A stretch of 7,327 bases of DNA from an uncultured Prosthecobacter sp. (GCA_937941745.1 CALDGV010000302.1:1-7327), one strand, 5' to 3'. Positions 1 through 7,327 are shown, counted from the stretch's first letter. Numbers and translations: made by a program. Notes: generated by a model not told the origin, from the sequence alone.

Positions 1-908
1 CCGCAAAGGGCGAGCGTGGGCGGCAGGATGATGAGCCAGGTGAGCTTGTTCATGCTCATCTGATACCAGTCGTTGATCACGCTGGGCATGAAGAACTCCA
101 TGCTGTAGCTGCACATGACCGTGCAGAAGTAGGCGGCGCAGAGAAGCAGCACCTTGGGATGCTTGAAAGCCTCGAGCACCGTCATGCGCTTGCCGCGGGT
201 CTTGGCTTGACGCTCGAGCTCCAGCTCCGCTTCCAGGGCCTCGGCCTCTTCAGGCGTCAGCCATTTGGCCTGGCGCGGCCGGTCGGTGAGCAGCCAGAGG
301 ACGCCAAAACCGAGCAACACGGCAGGAATGCCCCAGAACACATAGACCCACTGCCAGCCCACCATACCGAGCACGGGTGGATGCGCCGCATCGGAGCCGA
401 TCTTGAGCAGGGCGTTGGAGATCTTAGGGCTGATCATCTGCGCAAAGGGCGTGGCGATCAGGAAGTAGGACAGCGCCTTGGCGCGATCGCGTGAGGTGAA
501 CCAGTGGGTGAGATAAACGATGACGCCAGGGAAGAAGCCCGCCTCGGCAAGACCGAGCAGGAAGCGCACGATGTAGAAGTGCGTGGGCGTCTGCACATAG
601 GCGGTGAGCGCCGCCATGATGCCCCAGCTCACCATGATGCGGCAGATCCATTTCCGGGCGCTCCAGCGCTCCACCATGAGGGTGCCGGGGATTTCGAGCA
701 GGAAGTAGCCGAGGAAGAAAATGCCGGCCCCGAAGCCAATGACGGCATCGGTGAAGGCGGGCATGTCCTTGACCATAGTCAGCTTGGCCACAGCGACGTT
801 CTGCCTGTCCACGTAGGCGATCATGTAGCTCACAAAGAGCACCGGCAGCAGGCGCATGAAGGCTTTGCGCCGGGCACGATCGAGCGGGGAAGGGGAGTCA
901 GCTGGCAT
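1..908 (-). CDS. MFS transporter, anion:cation symporter (ACS) type, 3' end outside window
   Basis: Inner-membrane secondary transporter of the major facilitator superfamily. The frame is open from an ATG at 908 to the window edge, giving 302 residues of a family usually about 430 long, so the last third is missing. After a short charged N-terminus, TM1 ends in AYVDRQNVAVAK (residues 31-42), the DRxN-type signature of the ACS family. Next come FFLGYFLLEIPGT (64-76), the strongly conserved RFLLGLAEAGFFPG (115-128) followed by HWF and the RAKA loop (142-145), and GWQWVYVFWGIP (184-195). A charged Glu/Ala/Leu-rich cytoplasmic loop (about 210-245) precedes TM7 (about 253-270). ACS members import organic anions such as sugar acids, tartrate, phthalate or hydroxyphenylacetate with a cation. 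The substrate cannot be read from this fragment, and no catabolic genes are visible nearby. No clear Shine-Dalgarno sequence precedes the ATG. The family call is firm; the specificity is unknown. Confidence 0.93.
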   Translation of the reverse strand, partial: MPADSPSPLDRARRKAFMRLLPVLFVSYMIAYVDRQNVAVAKLTMVKDMPAFTDAVIGFGAGIFFLGYFLLEIPGTLMVERWSARKWICRIMVSWGIMAALTAYVQTPTHFYIVRFLLGLAEAGFFPGVIVYLTHWFTSRDRAKALSYFLIATPFAQMISPKISNALLKIGSDAAHPPVLGMVGWQWVYVFWGIPAVLLGFGVLWLLTDRPRQAKWLTPEEAEALEAELELERQAKTRGKRMTVLEAFKHPKVLLLCAAYFCTVMCSYSMEFFMPSVINDWYQMSMNKLTWLIILPPTLALC

Positions 909-929
909 GAAGTTCGGAAAAGGGGGGTT

Positions 930-970
930 GGGAGTCCGGCGCGCGGAGGGGCTTTCTTTCACAGACTCCC
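930..970 (-). other. Inverted repeat in the leader of the MFS gene
   Basis: GGGAGTC at 930-936 and its exact reverse complement GACTCCC at 964-970 could form a 7-bp stem around a 27-base loop. It lies in the 123-base gap between the lipoprotein stop and the MFS start, 21 bases before the MFS ATG on the minus strand. A C-rich and then short T-containing stretch follows the stem. It could be a weak terminator for the lipoprotein transcript or a leader hairpin of the MFS gene, or it could be chance. No long U-run is present. Confidence 0.25.
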
Positions 971-1031
971 GCCCGGAGGAAAGCTCAAATGACGGGAAGG
1001 CTGGAAGTTCCCCGCTCCAGGAACGAAGGAC

Positions 1032-1436
1032 TCAAGTGAAACCCGGCCCCGCCGAGCCGACGGCAAGAATGAAAAGCACCGTGAACTCGAAGCATTTTCT
1101 GACCGCCTTGGAGGTGAAGTGACCTGTCTTGTCGAGGAGGGTCTCTGAGGCCGAAATGGAGGCCTGCTTGAGCTGAATGGCCTGCTGCCGGTGAAGCGTG
1201 TAGCCATGATGCGGAATGTAGTAGCGCGTGCGCTGGTCGGCGAGATAGACGAACTCCTCACCGCTGCTCTGCCCTCCCTGATGAGCTGGCACGGAGGCAC
1301 CTTTGGGGCAGTAGGTAAGCACGGGCTCTTTGGCTGAGATGTACCATTCGACCTTGGAGGAAGGTGCCGCACGCCGGGGGGAGTGGCTGCACTGGCTCAA
1401 AAAGACCAGGCTGAGGATGACGAAAGCGGCGCGCAT
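1032..1436 (-). CDS. Putative lipoprotein with C-terminal hydrophobic segment, function unknown
   Basis: I do not recognise this 134-residue protein. It begins with a short signal peptide, MRAAFVILSLVFLSQC, ending in a lipobox-like LSQC with the candidate lipidated Cys at residue 16. The Gln at -1 is unusual, since Gly, Ala or Ser is typical. The mature part is polar, with aromatic patches such as EFVYLADQRTRYYIPHHGYT (61-80). A helix-prone segment rich in Gln, Ser and Ala follows, then a second hydrophobic stretch at about 118-131 close to the C-terminus. Two starts compete. The ATG at 1436 gives a standard signal-peptide length and sits 6 bases after a TATAAC box. A TTG at 1472 would add 12 residues and has GGAG at a good distance upstream. 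I prefer the ATG. The gene lies upstream of the transporter on the same strand, 123 bases away, so co-transcription is possible but not shown. Codon use and the signal peptide support a real gene. Confidence 0.65.
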   Translation of the reverse strand: MRAAFVILSLVFLSQCSHSPRRAAPSSKVEWYISAKEPVLTYCPKGASVPAHQGGQSSGEEFVYLADQRTRYYIPHHGYTLHRQQAIQLKQASISASETLLDKTGHFTSKAVRKCFEFTVLFILAVGSAGPGFT

Positions 1437-1442
1437 TTTTTC

Positions 1443-1472
1443 GTTATACCCGCTGCCAGCGGCATCATTCAA
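1443..1472 (-). promoter_or_regulatory. Candidate sigma70-type promoter of the lipoprotein gene (possibly leaderless)
   Basis: On the minus strand TTGAAT (1472-1467) is followed after 18 bases by TATAAC (1448-1443). Six bases later comes the ATG at 1436. With the usual spacing of about 7 bases from the -10 box, transcription would begin at or next to the A of the ATG, giving a leaderless mRNA. The -10 box matches the consensus at 5 of 6 positions and the -35 box at 4 of 6. The same TTG could instead be a start codon preceded by GGAG, and the two readings are mutually exclusive. Confidence 0.4.
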
Positions 1473-1556
1473 TTCTTTCTCCAGAGTGGCTGCTGACCAG
1501 CACGACCTGGCGCGTCAGACATCCCCGCTTGCGCTCTCAGGCGGCGGGCGGCAATC

Positions 1557-2159
1557 ATGGAGGGCATGAAACTCCTCCTTGCTGCTCTGCTCGCCGCCAT
1601 TGTCTCCTTCACCTGGGGCTTTGTGTCGTGGATGCTGCTAGGATGGCACGAGGCCGGCTGGTATGACTTCAAAGACGAGAAGGCCGTGGCCCAGGTGATT
1701 CAGGAAAATGCCACGCACGGCCGGGGCATGTACGTGCTGCCTGCCGTGCGCCCGCCGCTGGACATTGATTCCCCGGAGGAACGTGAGGCCAAGATGGCGG
1801 CCTATGAAAAGGCCAAGACGGAAGGACCTTACCTCTTCGCCATCGTGCGCCCCGGCAAGGCGGAGCTGAGCATGAAGAAGAACATGATGCAGAGCTTTGC
1901 ACGGTCCTTCGTGGGCGCGCTGCTGCTGGGAGCCCTGATGATCCCGCTGACGCTGCCCTACCCAGGCCGTCTTTCCTACGCAGCGGCCATCGGAGCTTTT
2001 GTCGGTCTGGCCGCCGATGTACCGAGCTGGATCTGGTTTGAGCTGCCGACCCGCGAATTGATCGTGAACGTGGCGGACCACTTCATCGAATGGACGCTGG
2101 CCGGTGCGGTGCTGGCAGCCTTTCTGGGCAAGGAGCCGACCGTGCGCGATCCGCACTGA
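1557..2159 (+). CDS. Hypothetical integral membrane protein, about four membrane segments
   Basis: I do not recognise this 200-residue protein. It starts with a hydrophobic segment at 5-28 (LLLAALLAAIVSF then WGFVSWMLLGW). A hydrophilic domain of about 85 residues follows (30-115), containing the Pro-rich GMYVLPAVRPPLDID (57-71) and a charged stretch rich in Glu, Lys and Ala. Three more hydrophobic segments lie at about 117-134, 139-160 and 174-190, the third rich in Trp (SWIWFELP). This suggests an inner-membrane protein with one large soluble loop between TM1 and TM2. An ATG at 1566 (residue 4) is an equally good start; neither has a well-spaced Shine-Dalgarno sequence. It is transcribed divergently from the lipoprotein gene and converges directly on the sigma-factor operon. 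No enzymatic motif is visible. Confidence 0.75.
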   Translation: MEGMKLLLAALLAAIVSFTWGFVSWMLLGWHEAGWYDFKDEKAVAQVIQENATHGRGMYVLPAVRPPLDIDSPEEREAKMAAYEKAKTEGPYLFAIVRPGKAELSMKKNMMQSFARSFVGALLLGALMIPLTLPYPGRLSYAAAIGAFVGLAADVPSWIWFELPTRELIVNVADHFIEWTLAGAVLAAFLGKEPTVRDPH

Positions 2160-2166
2160 TCAGCGG
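2151..2166. other. Small hairpin spanning abutting convergent stop codons
   Basis: CCGC (2151-2154) and GCGG (2163-2166) flank the palindrome TGATCA (2157-2162), which holds the stop codons of both converging genes. A short hairpin is possible on either strand, but the stem is only about 4-5 bp and no T-run follows. It is at best a weak bidirectional terminator. Confidence 0.2.
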
Positions 2167-2663
2167 CTCTTCTGGAGCACGAGCACGAACAGGAGCTGCC
2201 CTCCCCGCCACTTCGGACCGGCGATGAAGAGGGGATTTTCAGCCTTGAGCACGGCATCCGTCTTCACCAGCACCTGCTGATCCCTCCAAAACTGGAGGTG
2301 GAGGTTCATGCCGCCACCCTCCGCCGGGCCTTTGGAATCGATCTTGAGAAAGAGATCCTTCGTGGGCACCACCCAGCTCTCATACTCCCGGAAGACGTCC
2401 TGCAAATGCTGGCCGATGACCTCGTAGCGCTGCCAGGCAAAGGCCTTGCCAAGGCGCTGCGGGATATCGGCAAACTCAGCGGGCACGTCCACCTTGGGCA
2501 GCGCGGCGGCTTCCGCTGGGTCGTTGGTGGCAAAGACGAGCGCGCCCCAGACTTTAGCATCCGTGGCAGGCTTCTTCGAGGGCAGCGGCTGCACAGGCGG
2601 TGGCTCCTGGCCATGCAAGGAGGCCAGGGCGAAAAACGCGAAGGAGGCAAGGACGAGCTTCAT
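2160..2663 (-). CDS. Small exported protein, third gene of the sigma-factor operon
   Basis: This 167-residue protein of unknown function has a clear N-terminal signal peptide, MKLVLASFAFFALASLHG, with probable cleavage near residue 18. A Pro-rich linker follows (PPPVQPLPSKKP, 21-32). No lipobox Cys is present, so it is likely soluble in the periplasm or secreted. The mature domain has a helical region (about 62-97, with QRYEVIGQHLQDVFREY at 78-94). It ends in a segment that looks beta-rich, including GGGMNLHLQFWRDQQVLVKT (116-135) and a hydrophobic end, QLLFVLVLQ. Its ATG overlaps the stop of the anti-sigma gene in an ATGA arrangement (2660-2663), which indicates translational coupling. Being locked to the sigma/anti-sigma pair, it may be the extracytoplasmic sensor or partner of the anti-sigma protein; that role is inferred from position only. 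No other domain is recognised. Confidence 0.85.
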   Translation of the reverse strand: MKLVLASFAFFALASLHGQEPPPVQPLPSKKPATDAKVWGALVFATNDPAEAAALPKVDVPAEFADIPQRLGKAFAWQRYEVIGQHLQDVFREYESWVVPTKDLFLKIDSKGPAEGGGMNLHLQFWRDQQVLVKTDAVLKAENPLFIAGPKWRGGQLLFVLVLQKSR

Positions 2664-3316
2664 CCGCGTGGAGGGGCCGAAGTGAGGAGCATGGGCTGGT
2701 TGCGGGCGTCTTTGGACATCACGGCGACGGCGTGTCCCGCATCATCAAAGAGCGTGGTGGCGGCCACGGCTTCATCCAGCTCGCTGCGGTGGATGTTGAA
2801 GCCAACGATCTTGCGGTCTGCGGGCATTTCCTCCAGGCCATCGAGCACCAGCACGGTGGCCTGGGCTTCCTCAGAGTGGAAGCTGCGGGCCTGCACACCC
2901 GCATTGGGAACGTAGATGCTGTGCACAAGGTCGTCGGAGCCGCCGCCCGGCGCTCCGGGATTCTGCCAGAGGCTGATGGCCGCCAGGACCACGGCGGCGG
3001 CAAGGGCGGTGGGAGCCAGCCAGGGCAGGCGCAGCCAGTCCAGGAAGCCTCCGCTCCGCTCGGCCGCACGGATCTGGCGGTTCTCCTCCTGTGCCAGCCT
3101 GACCTGGATCTGGCTGTTGAAGAACTCCGCATACGGCACCGGCATTTCCGCAGGCAGGTGCGCGCGGAGGTCGGCACTCAGGCGCTGCATCAGCTCAGCC
3201 TCCGACTTCAAGGCCGGTTCAGCGGCGAGGCGTGCCTCAAACGCCGCCTTGTCAGCAGCGTTCATTTCTCCATCCAGCCAGCGGAGGAGGTCGTGGTCTT
3301 CAGGCGGCGGGTTCAT
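2660..3316 (-). CDS. Anti-sigma-factor-like single-pass membrane protein, lacking zinc-site cysteines
   Basis: This 218-residue protein is the likely membrane-bound inhibitor of the ECF sigma factor encoded just upstream. Residues 6-52 form an acidic helical N-terminus (EDHDLLRWLDGEM at 6-18, then AFEARLAAEPALKSEAELMQ) typical of anti-sigma N-domains. A linker follows with a helical stretch at about 62-87. One membrane segment lies at about 98-117 (PWLAPTALAAAVVLAAISLW). A domain of about 100 residues outside the membrane contains VHSIYVPNAGVQA (131-143) and TVLVLDGLEEMP (154-165). The protein contains no cysteine, so the HxxxCxxC zinc motif of ZAS anti-sigma factors is absent. Its start overlaps the end of the sigma gene by 17 bases, and its stop overlaps the next start by 4, so all three are probably translationally coupled. 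The role is assigned from layout plus gene context. No direct sequence proof of sigma binding is available here. Confidence 0.88.
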   Translation of the reverse strand: MNPPPEDHDLLRWLDGEMNAADKAAFEARLAAEPALKSEAELMQRLSADLRAHLPAEMPVPYAEFFNSQIQVRLAQEENRQIRAAERSGGFLDWLRLPWLAPTALAAAVVLAAISLWQNPGAPGGGSDDLVHSIYVPNAGVQARSFHSEEAQATVLVLDGLEEMPADRKIVGFNIHRSELDEAVAATTLFDDAGHAVAVMSKDARNQPMLLTSAPPRG

Positions 3317-3911
3317 AACAGTCTTTGAGGAGTTCCTGGAGTTTCTTGCGGGCGTAGAAAAGGCGGCTCATCACCGTGCCCAGGGAGCACGGCACAGCGG
3401 CGGCGATTTCTTCATAGGCCAGCCCTTCGACCTCGCGCAGCAGAATGACCTGCCGATGCTCGGGGCTGAGTTTGGCGATGGCCTGCTGGATGCGATGGCC
3501 CAGCTCGGCGTTTTTCAAGGCTGTGTCAGGGGCGGCATCGCCACGCGGCACAGCCTCCGCTCCGGCGGCCACGCGGTGCTCGGTGCGGGAATCGTCAAAC
3601 TCACCATCGCCCTGGATCTTCTTCTTCCGCAGCCAGTCATAGACGACGTTGTGCGTGATCCGGTAGAGCCAGGTGTAAAACGCGGAGTCCATCTTGAACG
3701 CAGGCAGGGCGCGCCAGGCTTTGATGAAAGCCTCCTGCGCGAGGTCCCAGGCCTCGGTTTCATTCTGGATCATGTGATAGGTCATGGCGTAGATCCGCCC
3801 CCGGTAACGGCTCACGAGCACGTCAAACGCACGCGTGTCGCCCGCCTGGCAGCGCTTGACCAGGTCGATGTCCGGGACTTCGCCAGGATCAGGCGCAGCG
3901 GGGGCGGGCAT
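3300..3911 (-). CDS. ECF-family RNA polymerase sigma factor (RpoE-like)
   Basis: A 203-residue sigma factor of the extracytoplasmic-function group, the normal size for the family. It would direct RNA polymerase to a small regulon when released from its anti-sigma factor. Region 2 (about 28-96) includes DLAQEAFIKAWRAL (56-69) and the -10-recognition helix FYTWLYRITHNVVYDWLRKK (78-97). A variable linker (98-135) follows. Region 4 (about 140-191) includes LSPEHRQVILLREVEGLAYE (148-167) and the -35-binding helix-turn-helix, EEIAAAVPCSLGTVMSRL. Region 3 and region 1.1 are absent, as expected for ECF factors. The acidic, Pro-rich first 12 residues are not conserved in the family. It is the first gene of a three-gene operon, and a sigma70-type promoter candidate lies about 67 bases upstream of its ATG. 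I saw no confident autoregulatory ECF promoter. The regulon cannot be predicted from this window. Confidence 0.97.
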   Translation of the reverse strand: MPAPAAPDPGEVPDIDLVKRCQAGDTRAFDVLVSRYRGRIYAMTYHMIQNETEAWDLAQEAFIKAWRALPAFKMDSAFYTWLYRITHNVVYDWLRKKKIQGDGEFDDSRTEHRVAAGAEAVPRGDAAPDTALKNAELGHRIQQAIAKLSPEHRQVILLREVEGLAYEEIAAAVPCSLGTVMSRLFYARKKLQELLKDCYEPAA

Positions 3912-3930
3912 GTTTTCGGAGATGGCGGGT

Positions 3931-3960
3931 TTGAGACGGGCCTTGAGGCCGGCCTATTCA
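3931..3960 (+). promoter_or_regulatory. recQ: Weak candidate promoter for recQ
   Basis: TTGAGA (3931-3936), an 18-base spacer and TATTCA (3955-3960) resemble a sigma70 promoter. The -35 is 5 of 6, but the -10 is poor and lacks the final T. Transcription would start near 3967, leaving a leader of about 120 bases before the recQ ATG. A small GGCC-TTGA-GGCC inverted repeat (3939-3950) lies in the spacer. This is the best match I found, but it is not strong. Confidence 0.2.
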
Positions 3961-3977
3961 CAGAGAATTGCGCGCGC

Positions 3978-4006
3978 ATTCTGGCGGCAGGGATCGAAAA
4001 CGTCAA
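3978..4006 (-). promoter_or_regulatory. Candidate sigma70-type promoter of the ECF sigma operon
   Basis: On the minus strand TTGACG (4006-4001, 5 of 6 to consensus) is followed after exactly 17 bases by CAGAAT (3983-3978, 4 of 6 and ending in AAT). A start near 3971 would give a leader of about 60 bases to the sigma ATG at 3911. This would let housekeeping sigma supply basal expression of the operon. The match is by eye only. Confidence 0.4.
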
Positions 4007-4087
4007 AGGAATGGTCCCGGAGCTCCCCAGAAGGTCTTCACGGCAAAAACAGATGCTTCCAGCACCTCGCCATGGCATGGCTGCTGC

Positions 4088-6031
<1,944 letters not shown>

Positions 6032-6035
6032 GCTG

Positions 6036-6058
6036 GCGCTTTCCTTGGATAAAAGCGT
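6036..6058. terminator. Weak hairpin between convergent recQ and TPR-like gene
   Basis: CGCTTT (6037-6042) and AAAGCG (6052-6057) form a 6-bp stem around a 9-base loop, extendable by a G-T pair (6036/6058). It begins 5 bases after the recQ stop in the 47-base convergent gap, where a bidirectional terminator would be expected. There is no downstream T-run on either strand and the stem is short. Confidence 0.3.
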
Positions 6059-6060
6059 GT

Positions 6061-6118
6061 GCCGCCTGGAGGAGGTATTCATCGAGACAAATGCAGCCTG
6101 CGAACCGCCGCCTGGAGG
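6061..6118. repeat. 12-bp direct repeat at the end of the TPR-like gene
   Basis: GCCGCCTGGAGG occurs at 6061-6072, just past the stop codon of the minus-strand gene, and again at 6107-6118 inside its last codons, 46 bases apart. The copies are identical over 12 bases, with little matching flank. It may be chance in GC-rich DNA or a remnant of a short duplication. No function is evident. Confidence 0.25.
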
Positions 6119-7327
6119 CTGGATGGCCATGTCGGGAGGGCGGTTTTCAGGCGTGGGCAGCTCTCTCCCTCCGGCAGGTGCTCGAGCAGCAGCAGGAAGT
6201 CTTCGTCAGTCAGCTTGCCGACCTCATACATGTTCAGCCAGCTGCGGGTGGCATCTGCGGCCAGCTTCATCTGTTCGGCGGAAGATTGCGTGCCAAAGAC
6301 GGTGAAGACGACATACCTGCGAAGGATGATGTAGAAAAGCTCATGGATGCTGACCCGAAAGGGCTGGTTTCGGAGGGCGATGGCCTTGAGAAGATTCTGC
6401 CCATTCGGACCCTCCAAAAGGTGGTTCAAAGAAAACACCATGGGTTCTGCGGCCAGAAGCAGCCGGCTTAGACGGCTGCGCAGATTTTCGCGATCCTGGC
6501 CTGCCACAGCCAGGCTGAGGAACTGTCCGAGAATTTCCACGCTGAACTCGGTGCGCCAGTTCTTTAACAGGCTGTGCAGCAGCAGGCGGTTGATCAGTGT
6601 CAGCTCCTGCACCTGCCGCGGCGCCTGATCGAGGCGCTGCAACGCAGCCTTTGCGGCTTCGTGCTTTGGATCGGCATCCAGGGCTGCCAGCAGCAATGCG
6701 GCACCCGTAAAGGTCATGATGGTGGCCTGAGGCGCCTGCAGCAGGCTGCGGGCCTGGGTGATCGCCTCTTCCTTCCGCCCTTCGCGCGCCAGTCTTCGGG
6801 CTCGGTCGAGCGAGATCGTCAGGGCGATGCTGTGATCGGCCGGTGCCAGGTCGATCCAGCCCTGCTGCACTTCTCCAAGAGCTGGATCCTGCTCGCTGCG
6901 GGCGATCAGGCTCCACAGCTCCAGGTTGGTGTTCAGGGTCCGCTCATCCAGCGGTGTGATCGTGCTCATTTTCTTCAGGGCGACGGCGCGCTGCACCATG
7001 TCCCGCGCGGCTTCATCCATGCCATTGAAATGCCTGGAGAGGGCAAAGCGGGCCGAGACCTCCGGCTGTTTGAATCCGAGCATCCGGTGCACCCGGATGG
7101 CGTCCTCCACGGCCGGCATGGTCTTGAGCAGGTGCAGGCCCCGGCCCAGGGATCGGTAATGGTCTTCCAGCTCACGTCCTGGCCGGTTGAGCCGGTTGAG
7201 CTGCTCGGCGGAGATGGCCGAAAGCTCGGGAAGCTGGTCGAGATAAGGTCGCGCCTCATCAATCCGGCCGGAGTTGGCATGGACATACCAGAGCTGCAGG
7301 CAGGCCTCCGTTCGCCAGGGGCTTTCA
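6079..7327 (-). CDS. Alpha-helical TPR-like protein, 5' end outside window
   Basis: The frame stays open from the right edge to a TGA at 6079-6081, giving the last 415 or so residues of a larger protein whose start is not in the window. An ATG at 7119 is internal, because the 69 preceding codons are open and protein-like (LQLWYVHANSGRIDEARPYL). The sequence is rich in Ala, Leu, Arg and Gln in paired-helix units resembling tetratricopeptide repeats. Examples are the segment just quoted, LDRARRLAREGRKEEAITQA (about 173-192 of the visible part), and LLAALDADPKHEAAKAALQR (about 212-231). The C-terminal part, with VSIHELFYIILRRYVVFTVF and a final basic tail, fits the repeat pattern less well. TPR proteins usually act as scaffolds for protein binding, and the partner here is unknown. 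No enzyme domain is visible; one could lie in the missing N-terminus. It converges on recQ with a 47-base gap. The repeat call is moderate; the coding call is strong. Confidence 0.9.
   Translation of the reverse strand, partial: ESPWRTEACLQLWYVHANSGRIDEARPYLDQLPELSAISAEQLNRLNRPGRELEDHYRSLGRGLHLLKTMPAVEDAIRVHRMLGFKQPEVSARFALSRHFNGMDEAARDMVQRAVALKKMSTITPLDERTLNTNLELWSLIARSEQDPALGEVQQGWIDLAPADHSIALTISLDRARRLAREGRKEEAITQARSLLQAPQATIMTFTGAALLLAALDADPKHEAAKAALQRLDQAPRQVQELTLINRLLLHSLLKNWRTEFSVEILGQFLSLAVAGQDRENLRSRLSRLLLAAEPMVFSLNHLLEGPNGQNLLKAIALRNQPFRVSIHELFYIILRRYVVFTVFGTQSSAEQMKLAADATRSWLNMYEVGKLTDEDFLLLLEHLPEGESCPRLKTALPTWPSSLQAAVRRLHLSR

Noticed and set aside
504..992. A 162-codon plus-strand open frame
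   Set aside because: It is antisense to the MFS transporter, whose signature motifs are plain on the minus strand. The plus translation is rich in His, Glu and Gly.
1001..1020. CTGGA/TCCAG inverted repeat after the lipoprotein stop as a terminator
   Set aside because: The stem is only 5 bp with a 10-base loop and no following T-run on the minus strand. It is too weak to call.
959..1372. A 137-codon minus-strand open frame overlapping the lipoprotein
   Set aside because: It is in a different frame from the lipoprotein. It has no signal peptide, and its composition of Ser, Arg and Pro is typical of a shadow frame.
2298..3328. Plus-strand open frames opposite the exported-protein and anti-sigma genes
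   Set aside because: The minus-strand frames have a signal peptide, a membrane helix and coupled overlaps. The plus-strand translations show no such features.
3968..4087. TTG-initiated 40-residue N-terminal extension of RecQ
   Set aside because: The extension is basic and low in hydrophobic residues, with no RecQ similarity. Helicase homology begins just after the ATG at 4088.
6975..7286. A minus-strand ATG-started open frame near the right edge
   Set aside because: It is in a different frame from the TPR-like gene. The TPR-like frame is open through the whole stretch with helical-repeat character; this one is rich in Ser, Pro and Arg.

Overview
The window is a dense, GC-rich bacterial chromosome segment with seven protein-coding genes, no RNA genes, and no sign of mobile DNA or CRISPR. 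My best guess for the host is a member of the Verrucomicrobiota (Prosthecobacter/Verrucomicrobium-like). The guess rests on protein style and on the pairing of an ECF sigma factor with a cysteine-free anti-sigma factor. Shine-Dalgarno sequences are weak or absent before most starts. The assignment is an inference, not a database result.

Layout, left to right. Positions 1-908 (minus) hold the N-terminal two thirds of an anion:cation-symporter-type MFS transporter that runs off the left edge. Positions 1032-1436 (minus) hold a small putative lipoprotein of unknown role; it may be translated from a leaderless mRNA. Positions 1557-2159 (plus) hold an orphan membrane protein with about four predicted membrane segments. 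Its stop codon directly abuts the stop codon of the convergent operon on its right.

Positions 3911 down to 2160 (minus) form a compact three-gene regulatory operon: ECF sigma factor, single-pass anti-sigma-like protein, and a small exported protein. The reading frames overlap by 17 and 4 bases, so the three are probably made together as a signalling unit. The anti-sigma protein has no cysteine at all, so it cannot use the common zinc-binding anti-sigma fold. A divergent intergenic region (3912-4087) separates the operon from recQ and carries a plausible sigma70-type promoter for the sigma gene.

Positions 4088-6031 (plus) encode a 647-residue RecQ-family DNA helicase. About 210 residues, including a winged-helix-like segment, lie between helicase motif VI and the Cys4 zinc site, and no HRDC domain is apparent. 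Positions 6079-7327 (minus) hold the C-terminal part of an alpha-helical, TPR-like protein that runs off the right edge. It converges on recQ across 47 bases that contain a small hairpin.

The clear functional link is within the sigma/anti-sigma/exported-protein operon. The transporter, lipoprotein, membrane protein, helicase and TPR-like protein look like independent neighbours. I found no convincing undescribed multi-gene system. The items most worth a second look are the sigma operon, the RecQ domain order and the start of the lipoprotein gene.
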